Shown: positions 54,922 to 63,213 of the stretch, piece by piece
How the letters are laid out: each line of letters starts with the position of its first letter
How positions within the stretch are numbered: position 1 is the first letter of the stretch
NCBI RefSeq assembly: GCF_002192455.1
Contig: NZ_CP021744.1
Location: forward strand, 5,861,501-5,925,500
Reading direction: 5' to 3'
Source: Streptomyces albireticuli
Lineage (GTDB): Bacteria > Actinomycetota > Actinomycetes > Streptomycetales > Streptomycetaceae
Length of the DNA stretch: 64,000 bases
Notes under the pieces: model-generated
Seen by the model: only the letters and a program-made list of their open reading frames with translations
The model's database searches: none
Told to the model about the DNA's origin: nothing
Translations under genes and position numbers: made by a program

Positions 54922-55558
54922 CGGAGTCATCAGGGTGGTGCTGGTGGACGACCACCAGGTGGTCCGCAGAGGGCTGCGCACCTTTCTGGAGGTCCAGGAC
55001 GACATCGAGGTCGTGGGGGAGGCCGCGGACGGCGCGGAGGGCGTCCAGCGGGCCGAGGAGCTGCGCCCCGACGTCGTCCTCATGGACGTGAAGATGCCGG
55101 GCACCGACGGCATCGAGGCGCTGCGCAAGCTCCGCGAGCTGGCGAACCCGGCCCGGGTGCTGGTCGTCACCAGCTTCACGGAGCAGCGGACCGTGATCCC
55201 CGCCCTGCGCGCGGGCGCGGCCGGCTACGTCTACAAGGACGTCGACCCGGACGCCCTGGCCGGCGCGATCCGGTCCGTGCACGCCGGGCACGTCCTGCTC
55301 CAGCCCGAGGTGGCCGGTGCCCTGCTGTCCCAGGACGAGGCGGGCGGCGGCACCGGGCGGGGCAACGCCCTCACGGAGCGGGAGCGCGAGGTGCTCGCCC
55401 TGATCGCGGACGGGCGGTCCAACCGGGAGATCGCGAGGGCGCTCGTGCTGTCCGAGAAGACTGTCAAGACCCACGTCTCGAACATCCTGATGAAGCTGGA
55501 CCTCGCCGACCGCACGCAGGCGGCCCTGTGGGCCGTGCGACATGGGATCGGAGCATGA
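54914..55558 (+). CDS. NarL/LuxR-type response regulator
   Basis: A 214-residue regulator with an N-terminal receiver domain (VVLVDDHQVVRRGL, phosphorylated Asp58 in VVLMDVKMPGTDG, Lys in VYKD) and a C-terminal LuxR helix-turn-helix (LTEREREVLALIADGRSNREI and VKTHVSNILMKL). GTG start inside the kinase gene end. The pair is co-translated. Targets are unknown; chaplin genes lie just downstream. Confidence 0.93.
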   Translation: MADGVIRVVLVDDHQVVRRGLRTFLEVQDDIEVVGEAADGAEGVQRAEELRPDVVLMDVKMPGTDGIEALRKLRELANPARVLVVTSFTEQRTVIPALRAGAAGYVYKDVDPDALAGAIRSVHAGHVLLQPEVAGALLSQDEAGGGTGRGNALTEREREVLALIADGRSNREIARALVLSEKTVKTHVSNILMKLDLADRTQAALWAVRHGIGA

Positions 55559-55709
55559 TCCCGGCCGTAGCGGAATGTCGTCTTCCTATCAGAGATTCAT
55601 ACGGTCGTGTGGCGATCGACCTGGCCCCGCAACCTGACCGAACGTGACCCGTTTTCCATGGCGTACCGCGGCGGCTGGCCGTGGCAACTCCAGGAAGGTC
55701 ACAAGAAGA

Positions 55710-55949
55710 GTGAAGAACATGAAGAAGGCCGCTGCTGTCACGATCGCCGCCGGCGGTCTCGCCCTCGCGGGCGCCGGTGCGGCCTCCGCCCACGCCCAGG
55801 CCGACGGCCACGCCCAGAACTCCCCGGGCGTCGTCTCCGGCAACGTCATCCAGGTGCCCGTCAAGGTCCCGGTGAACGTGTGCGGCAACACCATCAACGT
55901 GGTCGGCCTGTTCAACCCGGCCGTCGGCAACCACTGCGTCAACAACTAA
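55710..55949 (+). CDS. Short chaplin (secreted amyloid surface protein)
   Basis: A 79-residue precursor with a signal peptide (KKAAAVTIAAGGLALAGAGAASA, cleaved near 28) and one chaplin domain: SPGVVSGNVIQVPVKVPVNV, then CGN, VVGLFNPAVGNHCVNN. It has the two Cys that form the intramolecular disulphide. Chaplins lower surface tension for aerial growth. GTG at 55710 gives the usual MKNMKK start; ATG at 55719 is an alternative. Confidence 0.92.
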   Translation: MKNMKKAAAVTIAAGGLALAGAGAASAHAQADGHAQNSPGVVSGNVIQVPVKVPVNVCGNTINVVGLFNPAVGNHCVNN

Positions 55950-56159
55950 GCAACCGCTCCCCCGCTCCGCGGGGCTGCCCAGCAGTTGCAGCCGGTCTGC
56001 CTGGCTCCGACACCACGTAGCCGGGCAGACGAGGGCGATCAATCGTCCGAAAGAGGGCAAACACCGCCGATGGCCGTGCCATCGGCGGTGCGCTGGCGTT
56101 CATCACTACGCGACCCCGCGGCTGGGGTCGTCAAGGACATCAGCAGAAGGAAGACCCTC

Positions 56160-56426
56160 ATGAACAGTGTCAAGAAGGCCGCCGTCGTCATGGCCGTGTC
56201 CGGCCTGGCCGCCGGTGCCTCTGTCAGCGCCGCGACCGCCAACGACGACGGCCCTCGTCACAAGGGTGCCATCGCCCACGGTGTCGCCAAGGGCTCGCCC
56301 GGTGTCGTCTCCGGCAACGTCATCCAGGTCCCGGTCCAGGTCCCGCTGAATGTCTGCGGCAACACCATCGACATCCTCATCGGGCTCCTCAACCCGACCT
56401 TCGGCAACACCTGCGTCAACGCCTGA
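56160..56426 (+). CDS. Second short chaplin
   Basis: An 88-residue precursor: signal peptide (KKAAVVMAVSGLAAGASVSAATA), a longer charged His/Lys stretch (DDGPRHKGAIAHGVAKG), then the chaplin domain GSPGVVSGNVIQVPVQVP, LNVCGNTID, LLNPTFGNTCVNA with two Cys. AAGGAAG lies 6 bases before the ATG. It is separated from the first chaplin by 210 bp, which may hold its own promoter, so the two may be regulated separately. Confidence 0.92.
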   Translation: MNSVKKAAVVMAVSGLAAGASVSAATANDDGPRHKGAIAHGVAKGSPGVVSGNVIQVPVQVPLNVCGNTIDILIGLLNPTFGNTCVNA

Positions 56427-56465
56427 TCCTCCGGGCCGACGCGCACGACGTACACGCGGTACGGC

Positions 56466-56499
56466 GAAGGCCCCGCGGACCCCGGTCCGCGGGGCCTTC
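56466..56499. terminator. 15-bp hairpin between convergent genes
   Basis: Perfect 15-base arms with a CCCG loop lie between the second chaplin and the next minus-strand gene. Confidence 0.8.
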
Positions 56500-56509
56500 C
56501 CCGCTTCGG

Positions 56510-57316
56510 TCAGCGCGAGCCGCGCTCCCGCTCCTCCACCATGGCGTTGTACGCGGCCACCTGCGCCCGCCGGGCCGTCCGCTCCACCGGGCGCAGCGCA
56601 TGGGCCCGGGCGGCCATCTCCGACGCGCTCACGGCGCCGCCGTGCTCCCGGCCCTCGTGGCCCCCCGGGGCGTAGGCGATCGAGATCAGCGCGCCCACCC
56701 GCTGCGCCAGCTCCAGCACCCGCACCGCGCGCGGCGGATAGCCCGGGGCCAGCACCTCGCGCCCGGCCTCCGCCCGCGCCCGGTAGGCCTCCAGGGCGGC
56801 CTGCGCCACGGGCCCCGAGCCGGCCACGTCCAGCCGGGTGAGCACCTCGGTCGCCTCCCGGAGCGCCTCGGCGAGCTCCCGCTCGGCCTCGCCCAGCGAG
56901 GGCACGTCGGCCGGCGGCGCGTCCCGCACGGCCATGCAGTGCCACTCCACCTCGACGTGCACATCGCCCTCGGGCCCCGCCTCGTACACCTCCGGCACGA
57001 GCCCGAGCGCGGCCCCGGTGGCGACGACCGCCTCCTCGGCCTCCAGCGCACGCGCGTTGAACTCCGGCGGGCCGGTCAGCCCCAGCAGGTGGCCGGGGAC
57101 CGGAAGCGCGAGCCGCAGACCGGTCGCCCCGAGGGCGCGGAGGCGGCCGAGCGCCAGCGTGAGGCCGACGGGACCGGACTCGCCGGGCAGGCCGGTGACG
57201 CGGTGCGCGGCGTCGTCACCCTTGATGTGATGGGCTACGTCATCGGGTGAGGCAAATCCGGCAATGAGGGCATTTCCCCATGCGGTGAGCCGCCCTGAGC
57301 GGTGTTCATCCAGCAT
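56510..57316 (-). CDS. Conserved actinomycete protein, unknown
   Basis: A 268-residue soluble protein beginning MLDEHRSGRLTAWGNALIAG. It has a middle region rich in Leu/Gly (LRALGATGLRLALPVPGHLLGL) and a long Ala/Glu/Arg-rich helical C-terminal part ending AAYNAMVEERERG. No motif was recognised. ATG at 57316 is preferred to an upstream in-frame start. It diverges from the ABC ATPase gene across 110 bp. Confidence 0.78.
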   Translation of the reverse strand: MLDEHRSGRLTAWGNALIAGFASPDDVAHHIKGDDAAHRVTGLPGESGPVGLTLALGRLRALGATGLRLALPVPGHLLGLTGPPEFNARALEAEEAVVATGAALGLVPEVYEAGPEGDVHVEVEWHCMAVRDAPPADVPSLGEAERELAEALREATEVLTRLDVAGSGPVAQAALEAYRARAEAGREVLAPGYPPRAVRVLELAQRVGALISIAYAPGGHEGREHGGAVSASEMAARAHALRPVERTARRAQVAAYNAMVEERERGSR

Positions 57317-57426
57317 GGGCACCAGCCTAAGGACTGGTGCCGACAACCGGTGGCGTAGGTTTTCCCTAGGGGGCTTCGCCTACAGGCGCAAGCGACGACG
57401 ACACTGCAATGGGAGACAACGCGCTC

Positions 57427-58218
57427 ATGAGCGAAGTGCTGGAACTGGTGGACGTATCCGTGGTCCGCGAGGGCCGGGCTCTGGTGGACCAGGTCTCCTG
57501 GTCGGTCAAGGAAGGGGAGCGCTGGGTCGTCCTCGGCCCCAACGGCGCCGGTAAGACCACTCTTCTGAATGTCGCCTCCAGCTACCTCTTCCCGACCACG
57601 GGCACCGTCAAGGTCCTGGGCGAGAAGCTCGGCGCGGTGGACGTCTTCGAGCTCCGCCCCCGGATCGGCGTCGCGGGCATCGCCCTCGCCGACAAGCTGC
57701 CGCGCAACCAGACCGTCCTCCAGACCGTCCTCACCGCCGCCTACGGCATGACGGCCACCTGGCGCGAGGACTACGAGGAGGTCGACGAGCAGCGCGCCCG
57801 CGCCTTCCTCGACGTGCTCGGCATGACGGAGTACCTGGACCGGAAGTTCGGCACCCTCTCCGAGGGCGAGCGCAAGCGCACCCTCATCGCCCGCGCGATG
57901 ATGACCGACCCCGAGCTGCTGCTCCTCGACGAGCCCGCCGCCGGCCTCGACCTGGGCGGCCGCGAGGACCTCGTCCGCCGCCTCGGCCGGCTCGCCCGCG
58001 ACCCCCTCGCGCCCTCCATGCTCATGGTCACCCACCATGTCGAGGAGATCCCGGCCGGCTTCACCCACGTGCTGATGATCCGTCAGGGCAAGGTGCTCGC
58101 GGCCGGCCCCGTCGAGCTCGAGCTCACCTCCCGCAACCTCTCGCACTGCTTCGGCCTCCCCCTGGTCGTCGAGCGGCGCGGCGACCGCTTCACCGCCCAG
58201 GGTCTGCCCCTGTCCTGA
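57427..58218 (+). CDS. ABC transporter ATP-binding protein (lone)
   Basis: A 263-residue ABC ATPase. Walker A GPNGAGKTT, signature LSEGERKR (an unusual SEG for SGG), Walker B LLLLDEPAAGLDLGG and switch HH in MVTHHVEEIP are all present. No permease is adjacent. It resembles the YlmA/ModF-like ATPases that act without a known partner. ATG at 57427 has GGGAG upstream; an ATG at 57409 is less supported. Confidence 0.87.
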   Translation: MSEVLELVDVSVVREGRALVDQVSWSVKEGERWVVLGPNGAGKTTLLNVASSYLFPTTGTVKVLGEKLGAVDVFELRPRIGVAGIALADKLPRNQTVLQTVLTAAYGMTATWREDYEEVDEQRARAFLDVLGMTEYLDRKFGTLSEGERKRTLIARAMMTDPELLLLDEPAAGLDLGGREDLVRRLGRLARDPLAPSMLMVTHHVEEIPAGFTHVLMIRQGKVLAAGPVELELTSRNLSHCFGLPLVVERRGDRFTAQGLPLS

Positions 58219-58273
58219 CCCCGCGCGCCCGCCCGGCGCGCCGCGCGCACTGTCCGGCCACGGCCACCGCCCC

Positions 58274-58279
58274 TACCAT
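58274..58279 (+). promoter_or_regulatory. Probable -10 box, leaderless start
   Basis: TACCAT lies six bases before the GTG of the NfeD gene, and no ribosome site is present. This indicates a leaderless transcript. Confidence 0.5.
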
Positions 58280-58285
58280 GAACAC

Positions 58286-58708
58286 GTGGACACTTGGGTG
58301 TGGTGGCTCGTGGCCGCCGTCGGACTGGGCATCCCGCTGGTCGTCACCGCGATGCCCGAGTTCGGGATGCTCGCGGCAGGCGCCGTCGCCGCCGCCGTCA
58401 CCTCGGCCCTCGGCGGTGGGGCGGTGGCGCAGTTCATCGTCTTCGCCGTCGTCTCGGTCGCCCTCATCGCCGTCGTGCGGCCCATCGCCAACCGCCACCG
58501 CGACCGGCGCCCGGAGCTGGCCACCGGGGTGGACGCGATCCGCGGCCGGCAGGCCGTCGTGCTGGAGCGGGTCGACGGCCAGGGCGGCCGCGTCAAGATC
58601 GGCGGCGAGATCTGGTCGGCGCGCTCCCTCGACACCGAGCGCAGCTTCGACCCCGGCCAGCAGGTGGACGTCGTCGAGATCGACGGCGCGACGGCGGTCG
58701 TCATGTGA
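58286..58708 (+). CDS. NfeD-family membrane protein
   Basis: A 140-residue protein with two to three spans (about 4-70) and a C-terminal OB-fold domain (VDAIRGRQAVVLERVDGQGGRVKIGGEIWSAR). Short NfeD proteins of this kind pair with SPFH proteins. It precedes the SPFH gene by 104 bp and probably shares a transcript. Confidence 0.88.
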   Translation: MDTWVWWLVAAVGLGIPLVVTAMPEFGMLAAGAVAAAVTSALGGGAVAQFIVFAVVSVALIAVVRPIANRHRDRRPELATGVDAIRGRQAVVLERVDGQGGRVKIGGEIWSARSLDTERSFDPGQQVDVVEIDGATAVVM

Positions 58709-58812
58709 CCGCCCGTCGCACGGAGCGCCATCTGCCCCAAAGCCTGCACGGCGACGGCGTGTTCTGAAAGACTCAGGAATTCGATCAACCACAACAGGCG
58801 CGGGGAGCCACG

Positions 58813-59766
58813 ATGGAACCGATCATCATCGTCCTGATCATCTTGGTGGTGCTCGTCTTCATCGCCCTGATGAAGACGGTGCAGGTCATCCCACAGGCCA
58901 GCGCCGCGATCGTCGAGCGCTTCGGCAGGTACACCCGGACGCTCAACGCCGGACTGAACATCGTCGTCCCCTTCATCGACTCCATCCGCAACCGCATCGA
59001 CCTCCGTGAGCAGGTCGTGCCGTTCCCGCCGCAGCCGGTGATCACCCAGGACAACCTGGTCGTCAACATCGACACCGTCATCTACTACCAGGTGACCGAC
59101 GCCCGGGCCGCCACCTACGAGGTCTCCAGCTTCATCCAGGCCATCGAGCAGCTCACTGTCACCACCCTGCGCAACATCATCGGTGGCATGGACCTGGAGC
59201 GGACCCTCACCTCCCGCGAGGAGATCAACGCCGCCCTGCGCGGCGTCCTCGACGAGGCCACCGGCAAGTGGGGCATCCGCGTCAACCGCGTCGAGCTCAA
59301 GGCCATCGAGCCGCCCACCTCCATCCAGGACTCGATGGAGAAGCAGATGCGCGCCGACCGTGACAAGCGCGCCGCCATCCTCACCGCCGAGGGCATCCGC
59401 CAGTCGCAGATCCTCACGGCCGAGGGCGAGAAGCAGTCCGCGATCCTGCGCGCCGAGGGCGAGGCCCGGGCCGCCGCCCTGCGCGCCGAGGGCGAGGCCC
59501 AGGCCATCCGCACGGTCTTCGAGTCCATCCACGCCGGTGACCCCGACGAGAAGCTGCTCTCCTACCAGTACCTCCAGATGCTGCCGAAGATCGCCGAGGG
59601 TGACGCCAACAAGCTCTGGATCGTTCCCAGCGAGATCGGCGACGCCCTCAAGGGCCTCAGCGGTGCCGTCGGCAACTTCGGCCCCATGGGCCCGCCGCGC
59701 CCGAACAGCTCCGACGCCCGGCCGGCCAAGGAGTCGCCCCGCCGGGAGGCACCCCCCATCGACTGA
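58813..59766 (+). CDS. SPFH/band-7 domain protein (flotillin/stomatin type)
   Basis: A 317-residue membrane scaffold with one N-terminal span (about 4-20, IIVLIILVVLVFIALMK), the SPFH domain (QASAAIVERFGRYTRTLNAGLN) and the coiled-coil-forming repeats AEGE...RAEGEARAAALRAEGEAQ (about 200-250). The C-terminal tail is Pro-rich. Together with NfeD it forms lipid-domain scaffolds and may handle protease quality control. Confidence 0.92.
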   Translation: MEPIIIVLIILVVLVFIALMKTVQVIPQASAAIVERFGRYTRTLNAGLNIVVPFIDSIRNRIDLREQVVPFPPQPVITQDNLVVNIDTVIYYQVTDARAATYEVSSFIQAIEQLTVTTLRNIIGGMDLERTLTSREEINAALRGVLDEATGKWGIRVNRVELKAIEPPTSIQDSMEKQMRADRDKRAAILTAEGIRQSQILTAEGEKQSAILRAEGEARAAALRAEGEAQAIRTVFESIHAGDPDEKLLSYQYLQMLPKIAEGDANKLWIVPSEIGDALKGLSGAVGNFGPMGPPRPNSSDARPAKESPRREAPPID

Positions 59767-59837
59767 CGAGCGCCCCCTCTCCTGCATGATCAGCGTGGCC
59801 CCCCGACCTTCCACGGCGGGGAGGCGACACCCTGACC

Positions 59838-60623
59838 ATGAAGGAGATGGCCTTGTCCATCTGGGAAGCACTCGCGGTCTTCGCCGCCGGCATCGGCGCG
59901 GGCACCATCAACACCATCGTCGGATCGGGCACCCTCTTCACCTTCCCGGTGCTCCTCGCGATCGGCCTGCCGCCGGTCACCGCCAACGTCTCCAACACCC
60001 TCGGCCTCGTCACCGGCAACATCAGCGGAGCCATCGGCTACCGCCGTGAGCTCCGGGGCCAGCGCGGCCGCCTCGTACGCCTGGGAGGCACCGCGCTCGT
60101 GGGCGGCCTCGCCGGAGCGATCCTGCTCCTGGCGCTCCCGTCGGAGGCCTTCGACGCGATCGTGCCCGTCCTCATCGGCCTCGCGCTCGTCCTGGTCGTC
60201 CTCCAGCCGACCCTCGCCAAGGCCCTCGCCCGGCGCCGCGAACGCCGCGGCACGGCAGCCGCCCCGACCGACGGCGGCCTCGCCCTGCTCCTCGGCCTGC
60301 TCCTCGCGAGCGCGTACGGCGGCTACTTCGGCGCGGCCCAGGGCGTCCTCTACCTCGCCCTCATGGGCCTGCTGCTCGACGAGGACCTCCAGCGCGTCAA
60401 CGGCATCAAGAACGTCCTCGCGCTCGTCGTCAACGGCGTCGCCGCGGTGTTCTTCCTCTTCGTCGCGGACTTCGACTGGACGGCGGTCCTGCTCATCGCC
60501 GCCGGCTCCGCGCTGGGCGGCCAGATAGGCGCGAAGGTGGGACGCGGGCTGCCGCCGGTGGCGCTACGGGGGGTCATCGTGGCGGTGGGGGCCGTGGCCA
60601 TCACACAGATGCTGCTGAAGTAG
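59838..60623 (+). CDS. TauE/SafE-family transporter (sulfite exporter-like)
   Basis: A 261-residue membrane protein with eight spans. It has the family's repeated half GAGTINTIVGSGTLFTFPVLL and SNTLGLVTGNISGAIGYRREL in the N-terminal half and AAQGVLYLALMGLLLDEDLQRVNGIKN in the second. It exports or imports sulfite-type or other organic sulfonates; the substrate is unknown. It is followed by the third copy of the palindromic repeat. Confidence 0.85.
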   Translation: MKEMALSIWEALAVFAAGIGAGTINTIVGSGTLFTFPVLLAIGLPPVTANVSNTLGLVTGNISGAIGYRRELRGQRGRLVRLGGTALVGGLAGAILLLALPSEAFDAIVPVLIGLALVLVVLQPTLAKALARRRERRGTAAAPTDGGLALLLGLLLASAYGGYFGAAQGVLYLALMGLLLDEDLQRVNGIKNVLALVVNGVAAVFFLFVADFDWTAVLLIAAGSALGGQIGAKVGRGLPPVALRGVIVAVGAVAITQMLLK

Positions 60624-60632
60624 CCGGTTGTT

Positions 60633-60680
60633 TCCTCATCGCCGGCCGGGCCGGGAATCAGCCCGGCCGACGATCGAGGA
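60633..60680. terminator. Palindromic repeat and bidirectional terminator (third copy)
   Basis: Outer arms TCCTCATCG and CGATCGAGGA (one base bulged) flank the hairpin CGGCCGGGC/GCCCGGCCG (60643-60669). It lies between the convergent TauE and HNH genes and belongs to the family at 10330 and 22665. Confidence 0.75.
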
Positions 60681-60716
60681 CACCGCGCGTCAGCGCGGAA
60701 AGGGGGCCCGGGGACG

Positions 60717-61229
60717 TCAGCCCCCGGGCACGGGAAGGGGCGGGGCGAGGAAAAGCTCCTCCCGCCCCGACAACCCCACCGCCAGCACCATCGCATCCCC
60801 CGGAGACGGCTCGAACGGCAGCGCCAGCATCCGCATCCCCGCCTGCTCGGGCGTCCGGTCCGCCTTCCGGTGGTTGTCCTCCGCGCACGCCGCCACCGTG
60901 TTCAGCCAGCTGTCCTCGCCCCCACGCGAGCGCGGCACCACGTGGTCCACCGTCGTCGCGCGCCGCCCGCAGTACGCGCAGCGGTGCCGGTCCCGTACGA
61001 GCACGCCTCGCCGGGACCAGGGGGCCCGTCTTCGGAACGGCACCCGTACGTACCGGCAGAGCCTGATCACCTGGGGCACCGGCACTTCGACCGTCGCGCC
61101 CCGCACCCGGAGCTCCGGCCGGGCCCGCTCGACGACGGCCTTGCCCTGGAGCACGAGCACCACCGCCCGTCGCAGCGACACCGTCGCCAGCGGCTCGAAG
61201 CTCGCGTTGAGAACCAGCGTGTCCCGCAT
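60717..61229 (-). CDS. HNH endonuclease
   Basis: A 170-residue single-domain HNH nuclease. It begins MRDTLVLNASFEPLATV, the usual start of this family, and has the zinc-knuckle Cys84-x2-Cys87 (RCAYCGRR), the metal His96 in VDHVVPRSRGG, Asn110 and a late His120 in CAEDNHRK. The ATG at 61229 has GGGAGG 11 bases upstream. The C-terminal SGREELFLAPPLPVPGG is Pro-rich and its DNA resembles the flank of the dispersed repeat. DNA target unknown. Confidence 0.87.
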   Translation of the reverse strand: MRDTLVLNASFEPLATVSLRRAVVLVLQGKAVVERARPELRVRGATVEVPVPQVIRLCRYVRVPFRRRAPWSRRGVLVRDRHRCAYCGRRATTVDHVVPRSRGGEDSWLNTVAACAEDNHRKADRTPEQAGMRMLALPFEPSPGDAMVLAVGLSGREELFLAPPLPVPGG

Positions 61230-61649
61230 GCCGTCCACCTCCCGGACCGTCCCCGCCCCAGCGGCGAAGTGGCTCAACTGTGCCTTCGGGCACGGCCGGA
61301 AACAACGCAATTTCCTTGAAAGGAAAGGAAGTTGAAAGAGGATGAGGAGGCGGTGAGGCCGAAGGACGGGAGCCGCGGCGGGAAAGCGCCCGCAGGGCGA
61401 ACGGGGGCGACGCTCCGGGCCCTTCCCCCGTGGTGACGCACGGGCCCGGAGCGTACGGCAGCGGACGCGGCCACCCGGCCCAACACCCGGCTCCGGCAGG
61501 CGGCCGGAGCGCGAAAACGCCCCGCCGCCCCCGCCACTGCGGTGCCCACTGCCCGACGGCCATGCGGAGCCGTCAGCCATGCACCACTCTGCGATCCGGG
61601 GCGGCGGGGCGCAACGGATTTTCCGGTCGCCCGCCTCGCTCCGCGGGCC
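61230..61649. other. Intergenic region without a gene
   Basis: 420 bp upstream of the HNH gene. It contains an unusually AT-rich patch (about 61310-61340) with the inverted repeat TTTCCTTGAAAGGAAA, which could be an operator or part of the HNH promoter. Nothing else is recognisable; the many open frames here are noise from high GC. Confidence 0.55.
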
Positions 61650-62189
61650 TCAGCCCGCGGCCGGCACCTCGTACTCACCGATCAGCTGGGCCCGGCCCAG
61701 GGAGTGGAACCGCAGGTTGAAGCCCACGACCGCCGGCGAGGCGGACTCGTCCGGGCCCAGCTTCTCCTGATCCACCGCGTACACCGTGAACACGTAGCGG
61801 TGCGGGCCGTCCCCGGGCGGCGGCGCCGCGCCGCCGAAGTCCCGCGTGCCGTAGTCGTTGCGCACGTGCACCGCGCCCTCGGGCAGCCCCTTCATGCCGC
61901 CCGACCCGGCACCGGCCGGCAGCTCCGTCACCGAAGCGGGGATGTCGAAGAGCACCCAGTGCCAGAAGCCGCTGCCGGTCGGGGCGTCCGGGTCGAAGCA
62001 TGTGACGGCGAAGCTCTTCGTCTCCGCCGGGAAGCCCTCCCAGCGCAGCTGCGGCGAGACATTGCCCTCGGCGAACACCTGGGCGCCGGCGAGCTTCCCA
62101 CCCTCCGTCAGGTCCTCGCTCACCACCGTGAACGACGGCACCGGCGGGTGGAAATCATGGGGGAGCGGCGGACGCTTCTGCTCGGACAC
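61650..62189 (-). CDS. YbhB/YbcL-family PEBP (Raf kinase inhibitor-like) protein
   Basis: A 179-residue phosphatidylethanolamine-binding-fold protein. Landmarks are [26 protein letters not shown] (the DPDxP ligand loop), [13 protein letters not shown], the central [24 protein letters not shown] and the final YEVPAAG. The ligand is not known. GTG start with AGGAGG about 8 bases upstream. Confidence 0.9.
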   Translation of the reverse strand: MSEQKRPPLPHDFHPPVPSFTVVSEDLTEGGKLAGAQVFAEGNVSPQLRWEGFPAETKSFAVTCFDPDAPTGSGFWHWVLFDIPASVTELPAGAGSGGMKGLPEGAVHVRNDYGTRDFGGAAPPPGDGPHRYVFTVYAVDQEKLGPDESASPAVVGFNLRFHSLGRAQLIGEYEVPAAG

Positions 62190-62284
62190 CTCGACGCCTC
62201 CTGGAATACGCGGAACTACCCGCGGAACAGTGAAAGCGCCAGCCTAACCAGGCACGGGCGGCCCGGGCTGAGACGATACGAAAT

Positions 62285-62743
62285 GTGCTTCGACTGCTTG
62301 GACCATTCGGACGACGACCGGCCGGCCGCACCCTGCGCGCGCTGACCGTCCTCCTCGCCGCCCTCCCCCTGCTCCTCCTGCCCGCGTGCTCCTCCGACGG
62401 GAAGAAGGGCGGCGGCGGATCCACCTCGGCCGCCGCCACGCCCGTCCCCTCCTGGGCCAAGGGCATGAAGACCGTCTCCCGGGACCGGCTGCCCGCCGAG
62501 GCCCGCAAGACCCTCGACCTCATCGACAAGGGAGGACCGTTCCCCTACGAGAAGGACGGCACCGTCTTCGGCAACTACGAGAACCGGCTGCCGAAGCAGA
62601 CCCGCGGCTACTACCGCGAATACACCGTCCCCACCCCCGGAGCCCGCAACCGCGGCGCCCGGCGCATCATCACCGGCACACACGCCGAGCGCTACTACAC
62701 CGGTGATCACTACGAGACCTTCGAAGCGGTGGTACAACCATGA
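62285..62743 (+). CDS. Secreted/lipoprotein guanyl-specific ribonuclease (RNase Sa family)
   Basis: A 152-residue protein with a signal peptide that ends in a lipobox (LLPAC, Cys35). The microbial ribonuclease domain contains PYEKDGTVFGNYENRLP, the base Glu112 in YYREYTV, Arg126/Arg127 and His142 in TGDHYETFEAV, the catalytic set of RNase Sa. It is translated with the adjacent barstar gene through an ATGA overlap. It degrades RNA at guanosines. Confidence 0.93.
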   Translation: MLRLLGPFGRRPAGRTLRALTVLLAALPLLLLPACSSDGKKGGGGSTSAAATPVPSWAKGMKTVSRDRLPAEARKTLDLIDKGGPFPYEKDGTVFGNYENRLPKQTRGYYREYTVPTPGARNRGARRIITGTHAERYYTGDHYETFEAVVQP

Positions 62744-63171
62744 CCGGCCTGCTGCCCGCGCCCGGACTCACCGGGCTCCTTCTCGGCACCACCCCGCCCG
62801 GCATCTACCGGCTGCCCCCGGCCGACACGGCCGCCCGCGTCACGGCTCTCGCCGCCGAGGCCGAATGGCGGTCGGCCGCGCTGCACCTCGGCGGGGTGAC
62901 GACCAAGAGGGCCTTCCTCGACAGGTGCGCGACCGACCTGGAGTTCCCCGAGTGGTTCGGGCGCAACTGGGACGCCCTCGCCGACTGCCTCACCGACCTC
63001 TCGTGGTGGCGGGAGGAGGGCAAGGCCCGCGGCTATCTGCTGGTCACGGAGGACTGGGACACCTTCCGCAAGGCGGCCCCGAAGGACGCCCGCACGGCCG
63101 AGGCGATCTTCGGCGACGCCGTCGACCACTGGGCCGACGCCGAGTCGCCCCTGGCCGTGCTGCTCGGCTGA
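62740..63171 (+). CDS. Barstar-family ribonuclease inhibitor
   Basis: A 143-residue protein. Within it KRAFLDRCATDLEFPEWFGRNWDALADCLTDLSW matches the barstar fold, with Asp/Glu-rich loops that cover a ribonuclease active site. It overlaps the ribonuclease by four bases and therefore is the likely cognate inhibitor, protecting the cell before export. Known Streptomyces barstars (SaI14, SaI20) form the same kind of pair. Confidence 0.92.
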   Translation: MTGLLPAPGLTGLLLGTTPPGIYRLPPADTAARVTALAAEAEWRSAALHLGGVTTKRAFLDRCATDLEFPEWFGRNWDALADCLTDLSWWREEGKARGYLLVTEDWDTFRKAAPKDARTAEAIFGDAVDHWADAESPLAVLLG

Positions 63172-63213
63172 GCCACCGCGGGCCGGGGCACGGCCCGCGG
63201 CGGCCCCGGCCCG

